This document shows, one piece after another, positions 41,937 to 53,920 of a DNA stretch of 64,000 bases. Each line of letters opens with the position of its first letter. The stretch's first letter is position 1. This DNA is from Basidiobolus meristosporus CBS 931.73 (Eukaryota > Basidiobolomycota > Basidiobolomycetes > Basidiobolales > Basidiobolaceae), in contig MCFE01000224.1 of NCBI GenBank assembly GCA_002104905.1, positions 1 through 64,000 of the forward strand, written 5' to 3'. The position numbers and the translations under genes are program-made. Under the pieces are notes generated by a model, which had not been told where the DNA came from, did not search any database, and saw nothing but the letters and a program-made list of their open reading frames with translations.

Positions 41937-42250
41937 GTTAATCAAGATAATGCTATGCATTTCTGTCAGATATCACAAGCCTCTGCAGCTAGATTCAGAG
42001 TACCATGGGCATTGAGTACCAACTAGTTGTCTTCAGGCTCTCTAGATTCTTACATGCTATATAAAACATTACCCCTAAAAAAATGGTTAAAAAGTGGTTT
42101 TTCTCAGGTGCATGGTATGAAACACAAGAGCTGCTTTGCATGATGATGTAAAGCCATCTTTTACATTCTGCATCCAAGTATAGGTCAACAATGCCTCTTC
42201 AGCATGCTCTGGCACTCTTGGAGTGTGGTGATGTAGAGGCACTTTTGGGA
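41937..42250. mobile_element. M5, right arm of an M1-type foldback element
   Basis: Follows M1 from about 39805 to 40095: ATGCTATGCATTTCTGTCAG, ACCATGGGCATTGAGTACCA, the AAAATGGTTAAAAAGTGG block and GAGCTGCTTTGCATGATG. The left arm and the outer end are missing. Confidence 0.65.
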
Positions 42251-42742
42251 GAATCTATATAACACAGGGTTTGTATGGTGCTTGAAGGGTGCAGTTACCT
42301 CTGTTTCTAAACAGCTGGTGTCTCCATCAATGTGTCAATATGCTAAAAGCTCCTGCTTTTCTAGCTCCCTATAAGCCCCATGTATCTCCAAAGGCCTCTG
42401 CTTGTGTAAGTGTACTATAACATCTGTATGGATAAACTTGTCTGCAGAAGATGTATTCACCCTATCATAACAAAACAGGACTAATCCCTTGGATCTTACA
42501 TAATTGCCATTGGCACCATCCATTGTGCCCAAAAAGCATTTATGCTAATGCTAGCTGGGCGGTCTTCTATGCAAATAATCATAAGTGCTTTGACATTATG
42601 GCTATTAACTGGTATCTGACTGCATTGCATAGAATGTTCCGCCAGTAATGAGTATAGGTAGCTATCCAGGTCTGAGAGCAGTTTAGACCCAGATAATGGT
42701 GAGACTACCATCAGATATCAGCGCTGAAGTTATGAGATGATT
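42251..42742 (-). pseudogene. Tnp2 transposase relic T7 (first part)
   Basis: Minus strand. 42711-42496 encodes VVSPLSGSKLLSDLDSYLYS and ALMIICIEDRPASI, aligned to the T1 core (SGPKS.SNLDSY; CIGDTPA). 42532-42335 encodes a decayed GHNG region and CYDRVNTSSADKFI, aligned to YYYPNTSTRNIIF. It is split at 42743 by L-B and resumes at 44316. Confidence 0.65.
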
Positions 42743-44315
42743 TGTTGTGTTATATAGTGATTAGTCTAGGGCTTGTTCTACAATATAGAGGCTAATCAAC
42801 AATATACAACAACTTCCAGTATGCTAATACTGAAATAGTTTATTGGGAGTTTGATACACCAATAGAAGATGTAACTTTCACTAATATCCTCAATCTTAGG
42901 CTCAAAATCTTCTGTAGGCAGTGTTTCTCACTTGTACAGCAGTGTTCTGACCTTCTGTTGACTGTGAGGCTTATTTACTTCCATAGTAGCTTTTCCTTAT
43001 TACAAGTCACTTTCCTTTCTGAGATAATATTTCCTAACATGGAAATTCTGAACCCCCTATAACCTAAAGGGGTGGGTGCCAAAGTCTCTAAAGAGGACTT
43101 TAGACCTAAAGGGCTGTCTTAAGGTGAATCTTTAGAGTTAAGGGGCTTCTTACAATGGTCTCTAAAGTGGACTTTACATTCAAGGGGTGCATAAAGGGGC
43201 TTCTTTGGCGTAAGGGGGTTTCTTAAAGGGGCCTCTATAACGGTGTCTAAAGGGGTGTCTCTAGACCTAAAGGGGCTTCTTATGGGGGACTTTTCCAACA
43301 GAAAAGTGGTAGTTCTCTTGCAGAACTTAGATTGGATTCTTGTGAGCTTTGCAGTCTCTTTACTGATTTTGCAATAATCAAAGTCATAATGCTCAACAGT
43401 GCAAGTCATACAGGGGAAGTCTTATAGCCTTTAAACCTGTAACGGTAGTGTGGAGATTCTGGAAAAAGTGGCTCACCCTTTATTTTTCAGTTGGACAAGT
43501 CATATATATGAGAATTCTGGAGGATCAATTTGTTGCGATTTAAGAAGTGATTTGGATATAAGGAACATATCAAGAAATAGTGATAGTAGTTGAAATGTTG
43601 ATTATTAATGAAGAAGCTCAGTGTTTATACCTTTGTAGAAGTAATACAGCTGTAACACTAAGTAAGGAGGGTTTCTCAATATTCAGGAGCATTCTGTGAC
43701 AGTTTCAGGGTTAGTACATAATAGTTAGTATTAGTGCTAATTTGATCCTGACTATAGGGGAATAATCATAAGATCATAGATCTAAAGAAAGTGGCAAAGT
43801 TAGAGCTGTAAATTAGTCCCACAGTGACTAAGACTAGTCCAGAATTGTTAGGTAAATTTTTAGCTGCTGAATGATACCAAATAGTCCAATATTTCAACAC
43901 ATTTTCTTGAACAATTGCGCAAGCAGTACACATCATACAGAGCTACAATCTTGCAGTGGTGTAGATTGGACATAGGCGCAGCACCTGTGATAATATGACG
44001 TGATTTGACTGGCTTGTTCAAAAGTGACACAAAATTGAAGTAACTATAATAATCCTAGCAATAGAGGCCTAGTATATATGGTAATTGAACTCTTTTGAAC
44101 ATAACTCCCCAAGTACTGCTTGATACATGCTAAAATTGAAACAAGTGTTGGCTACTACATGTTCTGCATGATATAATATTCATGGCTGGATTGCTTGTCA
44201 TGGTCTTGAGCTTGTGTCCTCTGAACTTGCAATTTCTTGATCTTTCATGTGTGAACTACAATAGCAGAAGCCAAATAAGGAAATCAACACCATATTAGTT
44301 TTGAAATATACATAC
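42743..44315. repeat. L-B, LTR-like repeat carrying a solo Copia LTR
   Basis: Starts TGTTGTGTTATATAGTG and aligns with L-C (60630-61826) to about TTTTGAAATATACATACTGG; the right edge is approximate. The 'ctaaaggggtgtct' units lie at about 43060-43290. A C1 solo LTR sits at 43531-43899. The 43119-43409 minus-strand frame comes from the minisatellite and is not a gene. Confidence 0.65.
43531..43899 (-). repeat. Solo Copia C1 LTR (369 bp)
   Basis: Full LTR from TGTTGCGATTTAAG to TTTCAACA with no interior, the product of recombination between the two LTRs of a complete copy. L-A and L-C run through the site without it. The flanks are CAATT and CATTT, so the 5-bp duplication is imperfect or has mutated. 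Confidence 0.85.
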
Positions 44316-44384
44316 TGGCAAATTTAAGCTGGTAAGGATCAGTAGCCAGCAGGATTTGCTGGTATTGTACTTGTTTAGGAGGAT
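44316..44384 (-). pseudogene. Tnp2 relic T7 (second part)
   Basis: GATCAGTAGCCAGCAGGATT followed by TGCTGGTATTGTACTTGTTT matches T1 2468-2510, the next block of the Tnp2 gene after the point where L-B entered T7. The relic then gives way to H5. Confidence 0.65.
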
Positions 44385-45558
44385 ACAGTTACTGGTGACT
44401 TTACTCAACTATGCATATGTTGCTCAGAATAGTGCTTTTTTTACTTGATTTACTTGTCATAATAATCCAGACTCATATCTTTCAGGGGATGTCTTCTTGT
44501 ATGAGTATACTTTACATTGAGTAGTATTTTGCCGCTTTTACCTATTCTGCTGTTTTCTCCTGTTTGTGACTTTCCTTAGAATTTACCTACCAATATGCAG
44601 AATCTTTTTTGATATACAAATATATGCTCTACTCTCACCTTGGAATGATTAAAATCTCATTGTATAGATTCTGCTTCCTGCTAAGCACCCCATTTCATAG
44701 CTTCATATAAGCTGTATTACATCCTAATCTCTGACAATCCTCTTGTATATGTGCTAAGTCTGCTGTACATTTCTTCCCTCTACTAAATAGTGGATGAGTT
44801 TCTACCCAGAGTACTCTGTCATGCCTACTCCTAAGAAACAGCCCACTAAACCAGATGATGTTATCCTCAATGTCAGCCAGTGTTTGAACTTCACACAGTG
44901 TGCCTTGTATTTGCCAGAATAGAAGTATCTCTGCCTTCTGAAGGTCTGTCAATTCTCAAAGGGAAGGCATCTCAAATACTCCTGTTAAGGAACCTGTAAC
45001 TGATCATTCTGGAAAATGGAAGTCTATTGCTGCCTATTAATATCAAGTTTTTTCTAAGTCACTGATACCCTTTGCTAGGTGGTTCTCTATTGCTGTCAAC
45101 TGGGATTGAAAGCTTCCAGGACTTTTGCTGCCATGGATGGTTGAATGAAATCTAGTAGGGCAATAGTTGTTAAGACTGTGGAGAAGCTTAACAAGGGATC
45201 TTCTAGAGTAGATTGGGGTTGAAGCTCCACAGTACTTGGTACAAATCTCCTCTAATGCATCAAGAAAAATCAAGTGGTAGTGATGGGATTTATGGCAAAG
45301 GACCATTTGGATGACTAAATTGTGTTAATATTGAAAACAATTGCAGTGAAATGGGTAGAATTGATTTGAAACAGTCAGCTTGATTTATGTGACTTTGTTT
45401 ATCTTGAAATTGAATCTCCATCAGTTGTTATATATTTGATGATTATGTCTCAAAAATCATTTTCAAGCAATGACCAGGTGATTTTGTTAATGGACTACCC
45501 ACAAGTCTATAATCAAATAGGAAATCTGCAGCAGGTATGATACAATTGGTGTCAATGC
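44385..45558 (-). pseudogene. H5, Harbinger transposase half of an old element split by T2
   Basis: Minus-strand transposase relic over most of the gene: LEEICTKYCGASTPIYSRRS and IHGSKSPGSFQSQLTAIENH at 45306-45043; then IEDNIIWFSGLFLRSRHDRVLW with THPLFSRGKK at 44952-44695; then the C-terminal block and a GGTGACTTTACTCAAC 3' flank. The divergent spacer follows (45320-45555) and stops at GTGTCAATGC. The same Harbinger spacer resumes at 51299 (TGCAATATAAGATGC), so H5 and H6 are one element. Confidence 0.85.
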
Positions 45559-46083
45559 CCCTATAAAAATTATTGAGATGATCCCATCAAAAGGCTGTCA
45601 CAAAGTTAAAGTCCCATAATTAATAGGTACTGATCCTGTCAGGACACTGTCCAGAGACTGTTGAAAAATAGTTGCTCCCCAGATTTCACAAGTAACTTGA
45701 TCAAGATTTCTCATCATAACAATGTATAATTGGCTTTTGATTGGTTCCCTGTCAATTCACTCAGTTTCTGATCCCCAACACTCTATCACCTCCTAAATTT
45801 GTGTTCATTGATAGGCTATTGCCTCTTTTTCACACTCCTTACTTCCTGACTCAACGGTTTCTCTTACTGTTCATGCATGCAAATTGATTTATTTCTGTTG
45901 AAACTTCAGTTGTACATCAATTGCCAATTGTATTGACCTATGAAAGTCCCTATACCCTATACTAACATTAGGCCCAACCTTGCACTCAACAACTAACTCC
46001 ATCAAAATCCACTACTCAATAAGCATTTCTGCTGTTACGCTCTGGTTCCACAACTCTGGTGGGAACCCAACAGCTTTATGCCA

Positions 46084-47950
46084 CTGTTAATTCACTGGTT
46101 CCCATGCATCCTGGTCTTCAGCCAACACTGCAAGGTCTAGCACCTCATCTACCAGTCTTTGCAATAAGTCCTTGCAATATTCCAGTGCATTTTCTTGAGC
46201 ACTGCTCTTGAAGAAGTGCTGCAACCTCTTGATGTGCCTATTAATGTTCCAGAACTCCAATGTAGGCATTGTGGTAGTCTTCAAGCACTTGATGCTGTAG
46301 CCTTGTCTGTCAATGGGATCTCCACTCTGTTAACAATGGGGATGTGGAAGCTGTGGTAGACAAATTGCCTTTTTCAGCAAACTCATCTACCTTGCTGGAG
46401 CGTAGCTTAACTGGCAGCGCTTCCAACTCTTGCAAAAACAGCTGTTTTCTTGGTGGTTATTCTTCCTGGCTATGATGGGATTCAGTCTATTTGTGACTTG
46501 TAGCATTAATTGGCAAGAATTGCAGCTTTTTTGCATGCACCCCTGCCTCATGCCTAGATAGACATTTTTCCCTTCACCTTTTCCTTTATCACTGCCAGGT
46601 CTTTCACTGCTACCTTATCAGAGTGCTTCTAGTAACAAACAGCTTCTTCTCCTGGATAAACTCTGCTCTGATGCATCTGTTTTGGCCCATTTTTCCCTTG
46701 CTGGCACTCTTCTGCCAACCTGATGTTTCTTTTCCACTTGTCTTGAGCTCTCAACTGTAGTTGTGACAGGCTCATGTAAGAGCAGCTGGTTTTTATCACC
46801 GCCAAGTCCTTCACTGCTACTTTGACTGGGTGCCACTTGAGCTGTACTACACTTTTTCCTTGACAAATGTTATGCTGGTGCATATGTGTCTGCCTGCTTG
46901 TCCCTAATTGGCACTCTTCCAGCTACCTGACATCTCTTTGATGCTTGTCTGGAGGTTTTGGCTCTGCTTGTAATGAGTCTTGAGGAAGCTGCTGGTTTTT
47001 AGCCATAGCACCCTTATTCTTCTGCCTTTGATAGTTTCTGCTATTCTTAAGATACTTTCTTAGCATACCAATGCTGGCCCAAAACCCATTTGCCTGTTTG
47101 AGTCCAGGATAATGCTTATGGAACAAGTCAAGTGCATTCTGCTTGGCCTTGAGTTCCTGATGGTCCCAACATATGCCAGCCTTAAGGTGATGGGGTGCCA
47201 GACTTCTGACAGCCTCTGGTGTACTAGCCCACTCCTCATTATTGCACTCAGCAGCTTCATGGATCTTCAATGTCTTTTGATTTTTAGGCTTTGGTATAAC
47301 AACATTGTCTCCCTCCCATACTGTGATAAGTTTTTCTGTGGGCTTTATATTTGGGCACTTTTGTTGTGCTTCAAAGACTGTACAGTATTCCTCTTCTGTT
47401 AAATTGAGAAATGGCTCAGTTCTTGGCTGTGACATTGGGCTACTTGAGTTCCTTCTTTGCAGCAAAGATACTGCTTTCTCTACCTGGGATATGGATTGCT
47501 CTACACATATTACCTGCTCATCCTGTTTCTGGACTATTTCCTGACTTCTCTGCACCATTGCTTCTATTCTATCAGCCACTGCACCTAACTTCTACAACAA
47601 TGCTTTAGTATAAGCTGACAACATACTTGCTAATATAGGTGGTGGTGATATTTCATGTCCACTTGCTGGTCTTCTGCTGAGAGTACTGCATTTCCTACAT
47701 TCTCATCTACCTGAGCATAACGGTCAGCTTGTGGCTCTGCGGTGGTTCTCAATTGCAAACTTTACTGGGAGCCTGAGGAGTCTTCATTATTACCTTGAAT
47801 GGGCTCACTGTCCACAGGGCCTTTTTTGGATGTAGCCCCACTTGTTGAACTGAATGTCAAAGCAAGCTGTAGTCCAACTGTTCTTCTGTTGTTGTCAGTG
47901 GTGGGGTGTGGTTGAGAACCAGACAACTTTGCTTTATTTTTTGGCGGCAT
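46084..47950 (-). pseudogene. T-element ORF2 protein (T2)
   Basis: It starts MPPKNKAKLSGSQPHPTTDN at 47950 and stops at 47762. It resumes at 47579 with the coiled coil (DRIEAMVQRSQEIVQKQDEQ, SISQVEKAVSLLQRRN), the block CTVFEAQQKCPNIKPTEKLI, the conserved AAECNNEEWASTPEAVRSLA...ALDLFHKHYPGLKQ and GMLRKYLKNSRNYQRQKNKG (to 46923). Then come Lys/Gln-rich repeats (VAVKDLAVIK, 46880-46630) and the C-terminal FWNINRHIKRLQHFF...LAEDQDAWEPVN (46284-46087). With T1 and T3 it allows the full protein order to be worked out: basic N-terminus, coiled coil, conserved helical domain, repeats, helical C-terminus. Function unknown. Confidence 0.8.
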
Positions 47951-48177
47951 ATATATGGAAGTGAGTCAAACCAAAGGGGAAATAATGCTACATATACATG
48001 TGTATATGGTGCCACAACTTTATTTATAATGCTTACTGTGGCAGGTCATCACTGAATCTTACATTCATGTAGGTGCAATGTCTCAAATTCAAAACTGTCT
48101 TAAGTTCACATGAATATTGACCAAAAAGTAATATATTAGCATTACATTGTTGATGGTCAAACTGTTTGCCCCACAGA
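47951..48177. promoter_or_regulatory. Divergent promoter spacer of T2
   Basis: Homologous to 4716-4937. It keeps the CATATATATGG next to the ORF2 start, the ATACATGTGTATATGG near-palindrome and the TTTGACCATCAACAATGT stretch next to Tnp2. Function inferred from position and conservation. Confidence 0.5.
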
Positions 48178-50800
48178 TAAGACTACTTTGACTCAACACT
48201 GTAGGAGAAGAAACAAAAGACCATATGGCTATTGTGGCAAGCCTATCAGCCATAAAGCATGCAGACAGCATAGGAAGTATTTTCACAATCACCGCCAGTG
48301 TTTTGCCACCCAAGGCATATTTAACCATTCAATGGTCACTACTGTACCAACATTATCTTGCTGGCCAGTTGATATTTCTATATTGGCACCTGGCTGTCTT
48401 TGTCACCTTGCACAAACTGAGTCATGGGAGTTTGTGATACCTTTAGACTCACCTCAGCCTTCTGAATATGGCACACAGAGTGATAGCTCTGACAAAGAAG
48501 GTTAACTGATGAATCTTGAGCCTATCTCTCCTAACAACCATACTATATATGAGCCCAGTCAAATCCCTATATGCAATGAGAAAGCACCCATTGAAACCAA
48601 TGCCAAGGATACTTATGGAGACAAGTGGGCCCAGCAATCCATCTATTGGTGAATGAGGTAATGTTGTGGCTAGAAAAGTGGTGCATTTCCACTAATATCA
48701 GTAATGGAGGCTTTGAGGATTTATTTCTACTACTTGCCAAGATCATACTGAGATGCAAATTACCATGTACATAGTACAAGTGGACAACTGTCATGTGGCT
48801 GGCAACATATGATCCAGAGACTGTCCTGATTTCAGTATGTTTTAACAGTTGCATGGCATTCACATCTACAAATGCTACCATTGCAACATGTCCAAACTGT
48901 CAGGAATCCATCATCATCGAGGGGAAACATTGTTCACACTCTGGATACATTCTTGTCATACCTTGTCTGAGGAAGCTGATGCAGTCCAACAAGTATTCCA
49001 GAGCTATACAATACTGTGCTCAGTGTCAATCAAGTGCCAACATTATTCAATGGCAAATATTACAACAGCTAAGTAGCAACGGCTACTTTGAAGGTATGTC
49101 TAAGCATGCCTTTGCTTTGGCACTTGACGGATTCTCATTAAACAAGTACTCTACCAGCAAATCCTGCTGGCCAGTGACTCTCATCAATCTGAATCAGCTG
49201 CCCATCTTATGGTATCAGATCAATAATCTGATGGTAGTTGTACTAGTATCTGGGCCTAAATCACTGTCCAGCCTGGATAGCTACCTGTGTTGATTGCTGG
49301 ATGAATTTTGTATGCTTTCCAGCAGGATAATAGTGAATGGCTGTGATGTAAGAGTGCATATCATTATTTGCATTCAGATACCCCAGCCATCAGCAAGATA
49401 GCAGGTTTTTCTGGGCACAAGGGATAGTATTGCTGACAAATGTCTGAGATCCAGGGAATTTACTCCATAACTCACATGTACTATTATTTTCCAAACACCA
49501 GCACTAAAAACATCATCTTTTCACAGAGAGAGCATACAGAAGTCAGCATGCAATTGCAGTAAAGTTGGTAAGCTTTAAGCCATTGGCCAGAATATGGAAT
49601 CAATTGGAAACTGGAGATACTTAAAATAAAGGGTATCTATTGGAGCAAAAGCCTTCCACTGGGAGCAATGCATTTGCTTTTCAACAAAACCCCTATACTG
49701 ATGACCAAGTTGTACATGGGGCATTTCAAGCTCAATGAGCCCTTTGAGATACTGGAGAAGTTTGAAAGAATTTGCAAGATATTACAGAGTATCTGCTACC
49801 CTAAGTACTTCTCATGGGCTCCAATTATTATTCATACGCATATTCAACAATACAAATGCAAAGACTGGATGAACTGGATATGTATTTATTGCGGTGGCAT
49901 TCTGAAGCCATTCCTACTAAGAGTATGTTGGAAGCATTGGAAGTCATATGTGGACATTGTAGGAATATTTATTCAGAAGTGGATTACCAATACTAACTTG
50001 ACACATTTACTGCTGTTGTGTCAGGAGTTTGTGCTATGATATTTGAGTGGCTATACTACAAGCATTAAGCTGAATGTGTAGATCTCTGCCATTACTGTGT
50101 CCTTTCTCTACTCCATCTGTACAGTGTGTGGAGAATTTTGGGCCTTGCTTCACCTTTTGGGAGTTTCCCATGGAACAGATGTGTGGGAAGATAAGAAGAC
50201 AAGTCAAGCTGCAGGTACTAACATATCCTAATCTCATCAAGAATATTACCTTTAAGTCCATCATGGATGTGATGAGTTGGCACATGGAGGACAGCTAGAA
50301 AGAGTTGGAAAATGCTGGGGACAAATTTGCACATGGAGACTCTTAAGCCTATGGCATTAAGAAGCTAAGCAGCCCCAATGCATGGGTAATCAGTTAACTA
50401 ATGCAAGGTTGGGTTGGATGCAACAAGCAACTAATTTTTATCAGGAAAACTCTACTAAGGTATGCCAGATCTCTCATGGTCACAAGCCAACTTCTACACT
50501 ATTCAATATGGAATTCACCCAAACAAAAGCCACAGTGCACTTATAAGGGGTACTAGAATCCAGCAGGGAGAAGGAATATATTGGCTAAGTACCAAGAAGT
50601 ACTTTGCAGATATTCAAGAGGTATTCATGGCAGAAGTGGCAACAACCAAGTATATGTTGCAAGATGTATATGTCACCAGCAGTACAAGGTATAAGGCAAC
50701 TTTGCAAGTATCACAATAAAAGCTGTAAAGTTGAGGTGATAGAAGTATGTCAATTGTGGCAAGTGTGTGCATTTGTAGATGTTGATAAGTAGGAAACCAT
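48178..50800 (+). pseudogene. Tnp2-family transposase (T2), best preserved copy
   Basis: N-terminal zinc finger at 48188-48505: KRPYGYCGKPISHKACRQHR, with the ATG replaced by ACA (48174-48176). Then EVMLWLEKWCISTNISNGGF and the 48793-49293 frame: CPNCQESIIIEG, YCAQCQSSANIIQWQ, FALALDGFSLNKY (likely first catalytic Asp), SCWPVTLINLNQLP, VSGPKSLSSLDSYL. The second-Asp region (IQIPQPSAR remnant) and GHKG..C..C near 49380-49450 are decayed. C-terminal blocks: YMGHFKLNEPFEILEKFERI and CKDWMNWICIYCGGILKPFL (49700-49915), then FGPCFTFWEFPMEQMCGKIR near 50130-50200 and a tail to about 50800. Acts on T ends in the nucleus when intact; here stops interrupt it. Confidence 0.8.
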
Positions 50801-51298
50801 AGGTTTTTTTGATTCAAACTATATGTGGAATACCCAAGGTAGTAGTGGATAAGCAAATAAAGAGGGGTGATTCTACAGTGGACTATATGAATTGCACAAG
50901 GGGCGGTAGAAAAAGGAGATACCATTTGGTAAACTGGTAAAGTACAGAACCAGCAGTAGGCAGTCATATTGCCAATATAATGCCATCAAAGTCTTGCTGT
51001 GAGGCCATCAAAATATTGTAAAGTTTTTTACTATATGAGGCACTTAGATGTCCTGGTCAACTGGATCCACTTAAGGTAGTTATAGAGTGCTAAAAGACTG
51101 CAACAATATCATGCAAATATTGTCAAGTATAATCCCTTTATTTTGCTGTCAAATTAGCAAAACACCATCATGATCCCATTATATGATTGTTAGGAAGGTC
51201 ACTAATTCCAAGCTGGTGATACTATGACAGTCTCTATAAGGGATCCTGATAGCTGATCCAGTTTGGATCCACCTGCAGGACCAAATTCTTTCATAGGG
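50801..51298 (+). other. T2 right terminal region
   Basis: Non-coding sequence between the Tnp2 end and the right TIR. The part from about 51160 (AACACCATCATGATCCC) is shared with relics at 24838-25043 and 36560-36730, which marks those as T ends. Confidence 0.6.
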
Positions 51299-51301
51299 TG
51301 C

Positions 51302-52470
51302 AATATAAGATGCATTATGCACAATGTATGAAAAATTCAACAATCACATCAGTTCTCATTGCTCATGCTGTTACACCTGAACATCAGCAAGTTACCTCTG
51401 GAGAGCTGACTGACAAACACACACTGGAATAACCGCCAGTTACTTCTAGAGAACTGACCAACAAACACATATTAGAGGTACCTTCACTGTAGGAGCCTTT
51501 GATAAGTAAAAGAATGCATCATCACATGGTGCTTCAGGCTGGTTCTGTAACATCCTCTGAGACCACTCTGCATGGCTATGCTACAGTACAATACTCTGCA
51601 ACCAGGAGGCAAAATACTGACTTCAGGTACAGAAGCAGTCAAGAAGATAGTCATCAAGGAAGTGGTTTAGGTGTATAAAGTGAATCACTACAAATGCTTC
51701 AGTAGTAATCCCTGTAAGAAAAAATTGAGGGGATGATGATACTATGGTGCTGAATTGCTATTACTTTCATAATACAAAAAATGCATTTTTTTGCAACTCT
51801 AATCACACCATTGCACATAGATGATCACTATATTTTGATGCAGGAAATCTCATGGCTATCTCACATTGAGACAGAACCCCTATAAGTAAACACCCTTGAT
51901 ACTTATGCATCACCTGTACCACCAATGTAGCATTAGATTTGTCTTGCAGCTATGCAGCTGGCTGCAACACCTTGTCCAATCACCAAAGTCAGGCGCTAAC
52001 TTGCTGAATAGACAAAATAAGATAGTGGATAGCAAATCAAGAGGCTTGTGTGCTGATCAATGAGCCAATTGGGGGCTCACAGCTTCAGGAAACTAGGTCA
52101 ATTACTCACCAACAATCTGTCCAATTGGAATGATGGTAACCAAAATGGTAGGTATTGGAATAGTTCATAGTGTGACATGTATTTATTTCCATTCAAATTG
52201 AAGAAACATGTCCAAATACCAGGTTTTACCAACCTTGATACTGGCATCCAATTGCACGTGTGATTTAAGCATTACAAGCAGGCACAATCATTCATGCCAA
52301 CCTCATTGTGTCATGTTGTATTATAGTGAGCAAGATTATCCCACAAAGTGCCAAATTGTCTAAAAGCAATCCTGCTTAATGGTATGTACATTATCATTCC
52401 CAGTTGTTCTTAACAACTGCTGATTGCCCCGCATTCCTTGGCATGGCAAAATGAAAGAAGCCATGTGTTG
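51302..52470 (+). pseudogene. H6, accessory half of the Harbinger split by T2
   Basis: It continues the spacer (AAGATGCATTATGCACAATG), jumps by deletion into the accessory gene near the LPDHQRVTSGELTDDD codons (51375-51500, the segment duplicated as GTTACTTCTAGAGAACTGAC), keeps SRQDDSQPGS-like codons and CAAATGCTTCAGTAGTAATC (51695), and runs through the non-coding end to a decayed terminus near 52470. Wherever H1 has CG this copy mostly has TG or CA. Confidence 0.8.
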
Positions 52471-53121
52471 TAAGATAATTATACCACCAGTAGGCATGTT
52501 TGTTGATGTAAGTGTTACAGTGCTCATATGTAGATTTTATGCTATTTTATTATCCCATTCTTCTTTGCCCATCTTATTAGTATGTTCCTGATAAGAAAGT
52601 CACCCCAGATTGTTTTCTGGGATTAATTACCCATATATTGATCAGCTTTGTGATCAACTGATTTACTTGTATTAGCCTTGTACCCATGCTGGTACCTGCT
52701 ACACTTCTTTCTCTGTAACTATCCCTACCATTTCAAGAGCATGCATAGTGTCGCTACATCTCACAAGTCTCAGGCTACAACTCCCTAAAGGTAAAATATG
52801 CTGTGCCTTTTAGAGCCTTTCAGCTCTCTGCTAGAGTATGCATAGCTGGTTGTTACTTTATTAACAATTTTACTTATGTTGGTCATCTTCTGGAAATCTG
52901 TCTTCAATACTCACCTGGCAGTTAGGAGAAGTACCCAATGGAAGGCAATGCTATAATGAAGGAGACACTGGCAGCTTTTACTCAGGGGTTAATGCACTCA
53001 TTAGCCATCTCATGCCTCTTGAGTTTGGTAACATCTGCTAGGAGCTATTCTACACTACCACACAGGTGCTTCATGAAAACAGAGTATGTATTTTATTGAT
53101 TTTACTGCCAAACAGAGTTAT
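52471..53121. other. No gene or recognised repeat
   Basis: About 650 bp without an open frame of note and without a match to the other families. It could be host intergenic DNA or an unrecognised old element. Confidence 0.4.
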
Positions 53122-53443
53122 AGACTTGCACTGTTGGACAGAACCACATTGAGCCTTGAGTGCTAAATAGTGCCAAAGTGTGCCAGAGTAGTAAAACAGC
53201 CCTATAAGTGGTTGCACAATGTAAACCTTATTCTTCATCCTCTTGCAAAGTAGCCCCTTTGTTTCACTCATTGTGATGAGGAAAGTCATTTTTTGACCTT
53301 TATATGGCAATTGGAGCTGAGGATCATGTTGAAGTGCACAGGAGGACTGAGCATTACAGTATAGGTGGCACTCTGAGTCAAGCTGCAGAGGCTATTAACA
53401 GGTCTCAACACTCTATGGCACTTTCTTGGTCTATTAGTACTAA
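53122..53443. mobile_element. M6, left arm of an M1-type foldback element
   Basis: AGACTTGCACTGTTGGACAG, then the M1 left-arm order: CACATTGAGCCTTGAGTGC, GTGTGCCAGAG, TTTCACTCATTGTGATGAGG, CATTTTTTGACC, GGCACTCTGAGTCAAG and a GGCACTTTC box. It ends where a C2 LTR fragment starts. Confidence 0.65.
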
Positions 53444-53920
53444 TTGTTGCAATATTTTTTGGATATATTAGAGTTATGCAAACAGCCCCAAACTTTGCAC
53501 ACATGTGCTTGGGACCTTCCTTAACCTATTCTATGTGCTTGTTATGCCAAGACCGTGTAAAAGCATAAATACCACTTTTACATTTAATAAATCATGAGGT
53601 GAAAACCACATAATCTACGTGTCCTCCCAATCACTTCCAGTATCTCCAAGACTCTTACATCAATTCAAACATTAGTCTTTAAGTAAAAACTATGCCATAT
53701 ATATTATTGTTATTATGCAGTTATCACCTAAGTATTTATGCTAACTTAGTCACATAAACTTCACTCTCTGATTAGCATTCTGTTCTGACCAAATTTCTTG
53801 TTGGGATTTACTTGGAATATTTTCACTAAACTATCAGGTACTCAGATCATGATCTTTCTTAGAGTTGTCCAAAAGCCCCCAAACTTTGCACACTTATTCT
53901 TAGGACTTTCCTTAGCAAAT
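53444..53920 (+). repeat. Two Copia C2 LTR fragments in swapped order
   Basis: 53444-53655 is the 3' part of a plus-orientation C2 LTR (CCCCAAACTTTGCACACATG to CCAAGACTCTTACA). 53725-53920 is the 5' part (CTTGTTGGGATTTACTTGGA to GGACTTTCCTTAGC). The order is the reverse of an intact LTR, so they are two separate pieces or the product of a rearrangement. Confidence 0.65.

Larger units (their letters stand above)
45559..51298. mobile_element. T2, complete CACTA/Tnp2-like transposon inside an old Harbinger
   Basis: The element is 5740 bp. Left end CCCTATAAAAATTATTG, right end ...AATTCTTTCATAGGG, an imperfect TIR of roughly 15 bp. It is flanked by TGC at 45556-45558 and 51299-51301; the H1/H7 spacer has a single 'caatgcaat' at this point. 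A 3-bp duplication is standard for CACTA elements, but the terminal CCCTAT differs from the classic CACTA. It holds ORF2 (minus, 46084-47950) and Tnp2 (plus, 48178-50800) in divergent orientation, both decayed. Confidence 0.9.

Noticed and set aside
43526-43904. Exact 5-bp duplication around the solo C1 LTR.
   Set aside because: The flanks read CAATT and CATTT, which are not identical. I report the solo LTR but not a clean duplication.
52471-53121. Possible host intergenic island or promoter.
   Set aside because: No adjoining host gene and no conserved signal; nothing supports a regulatory call.
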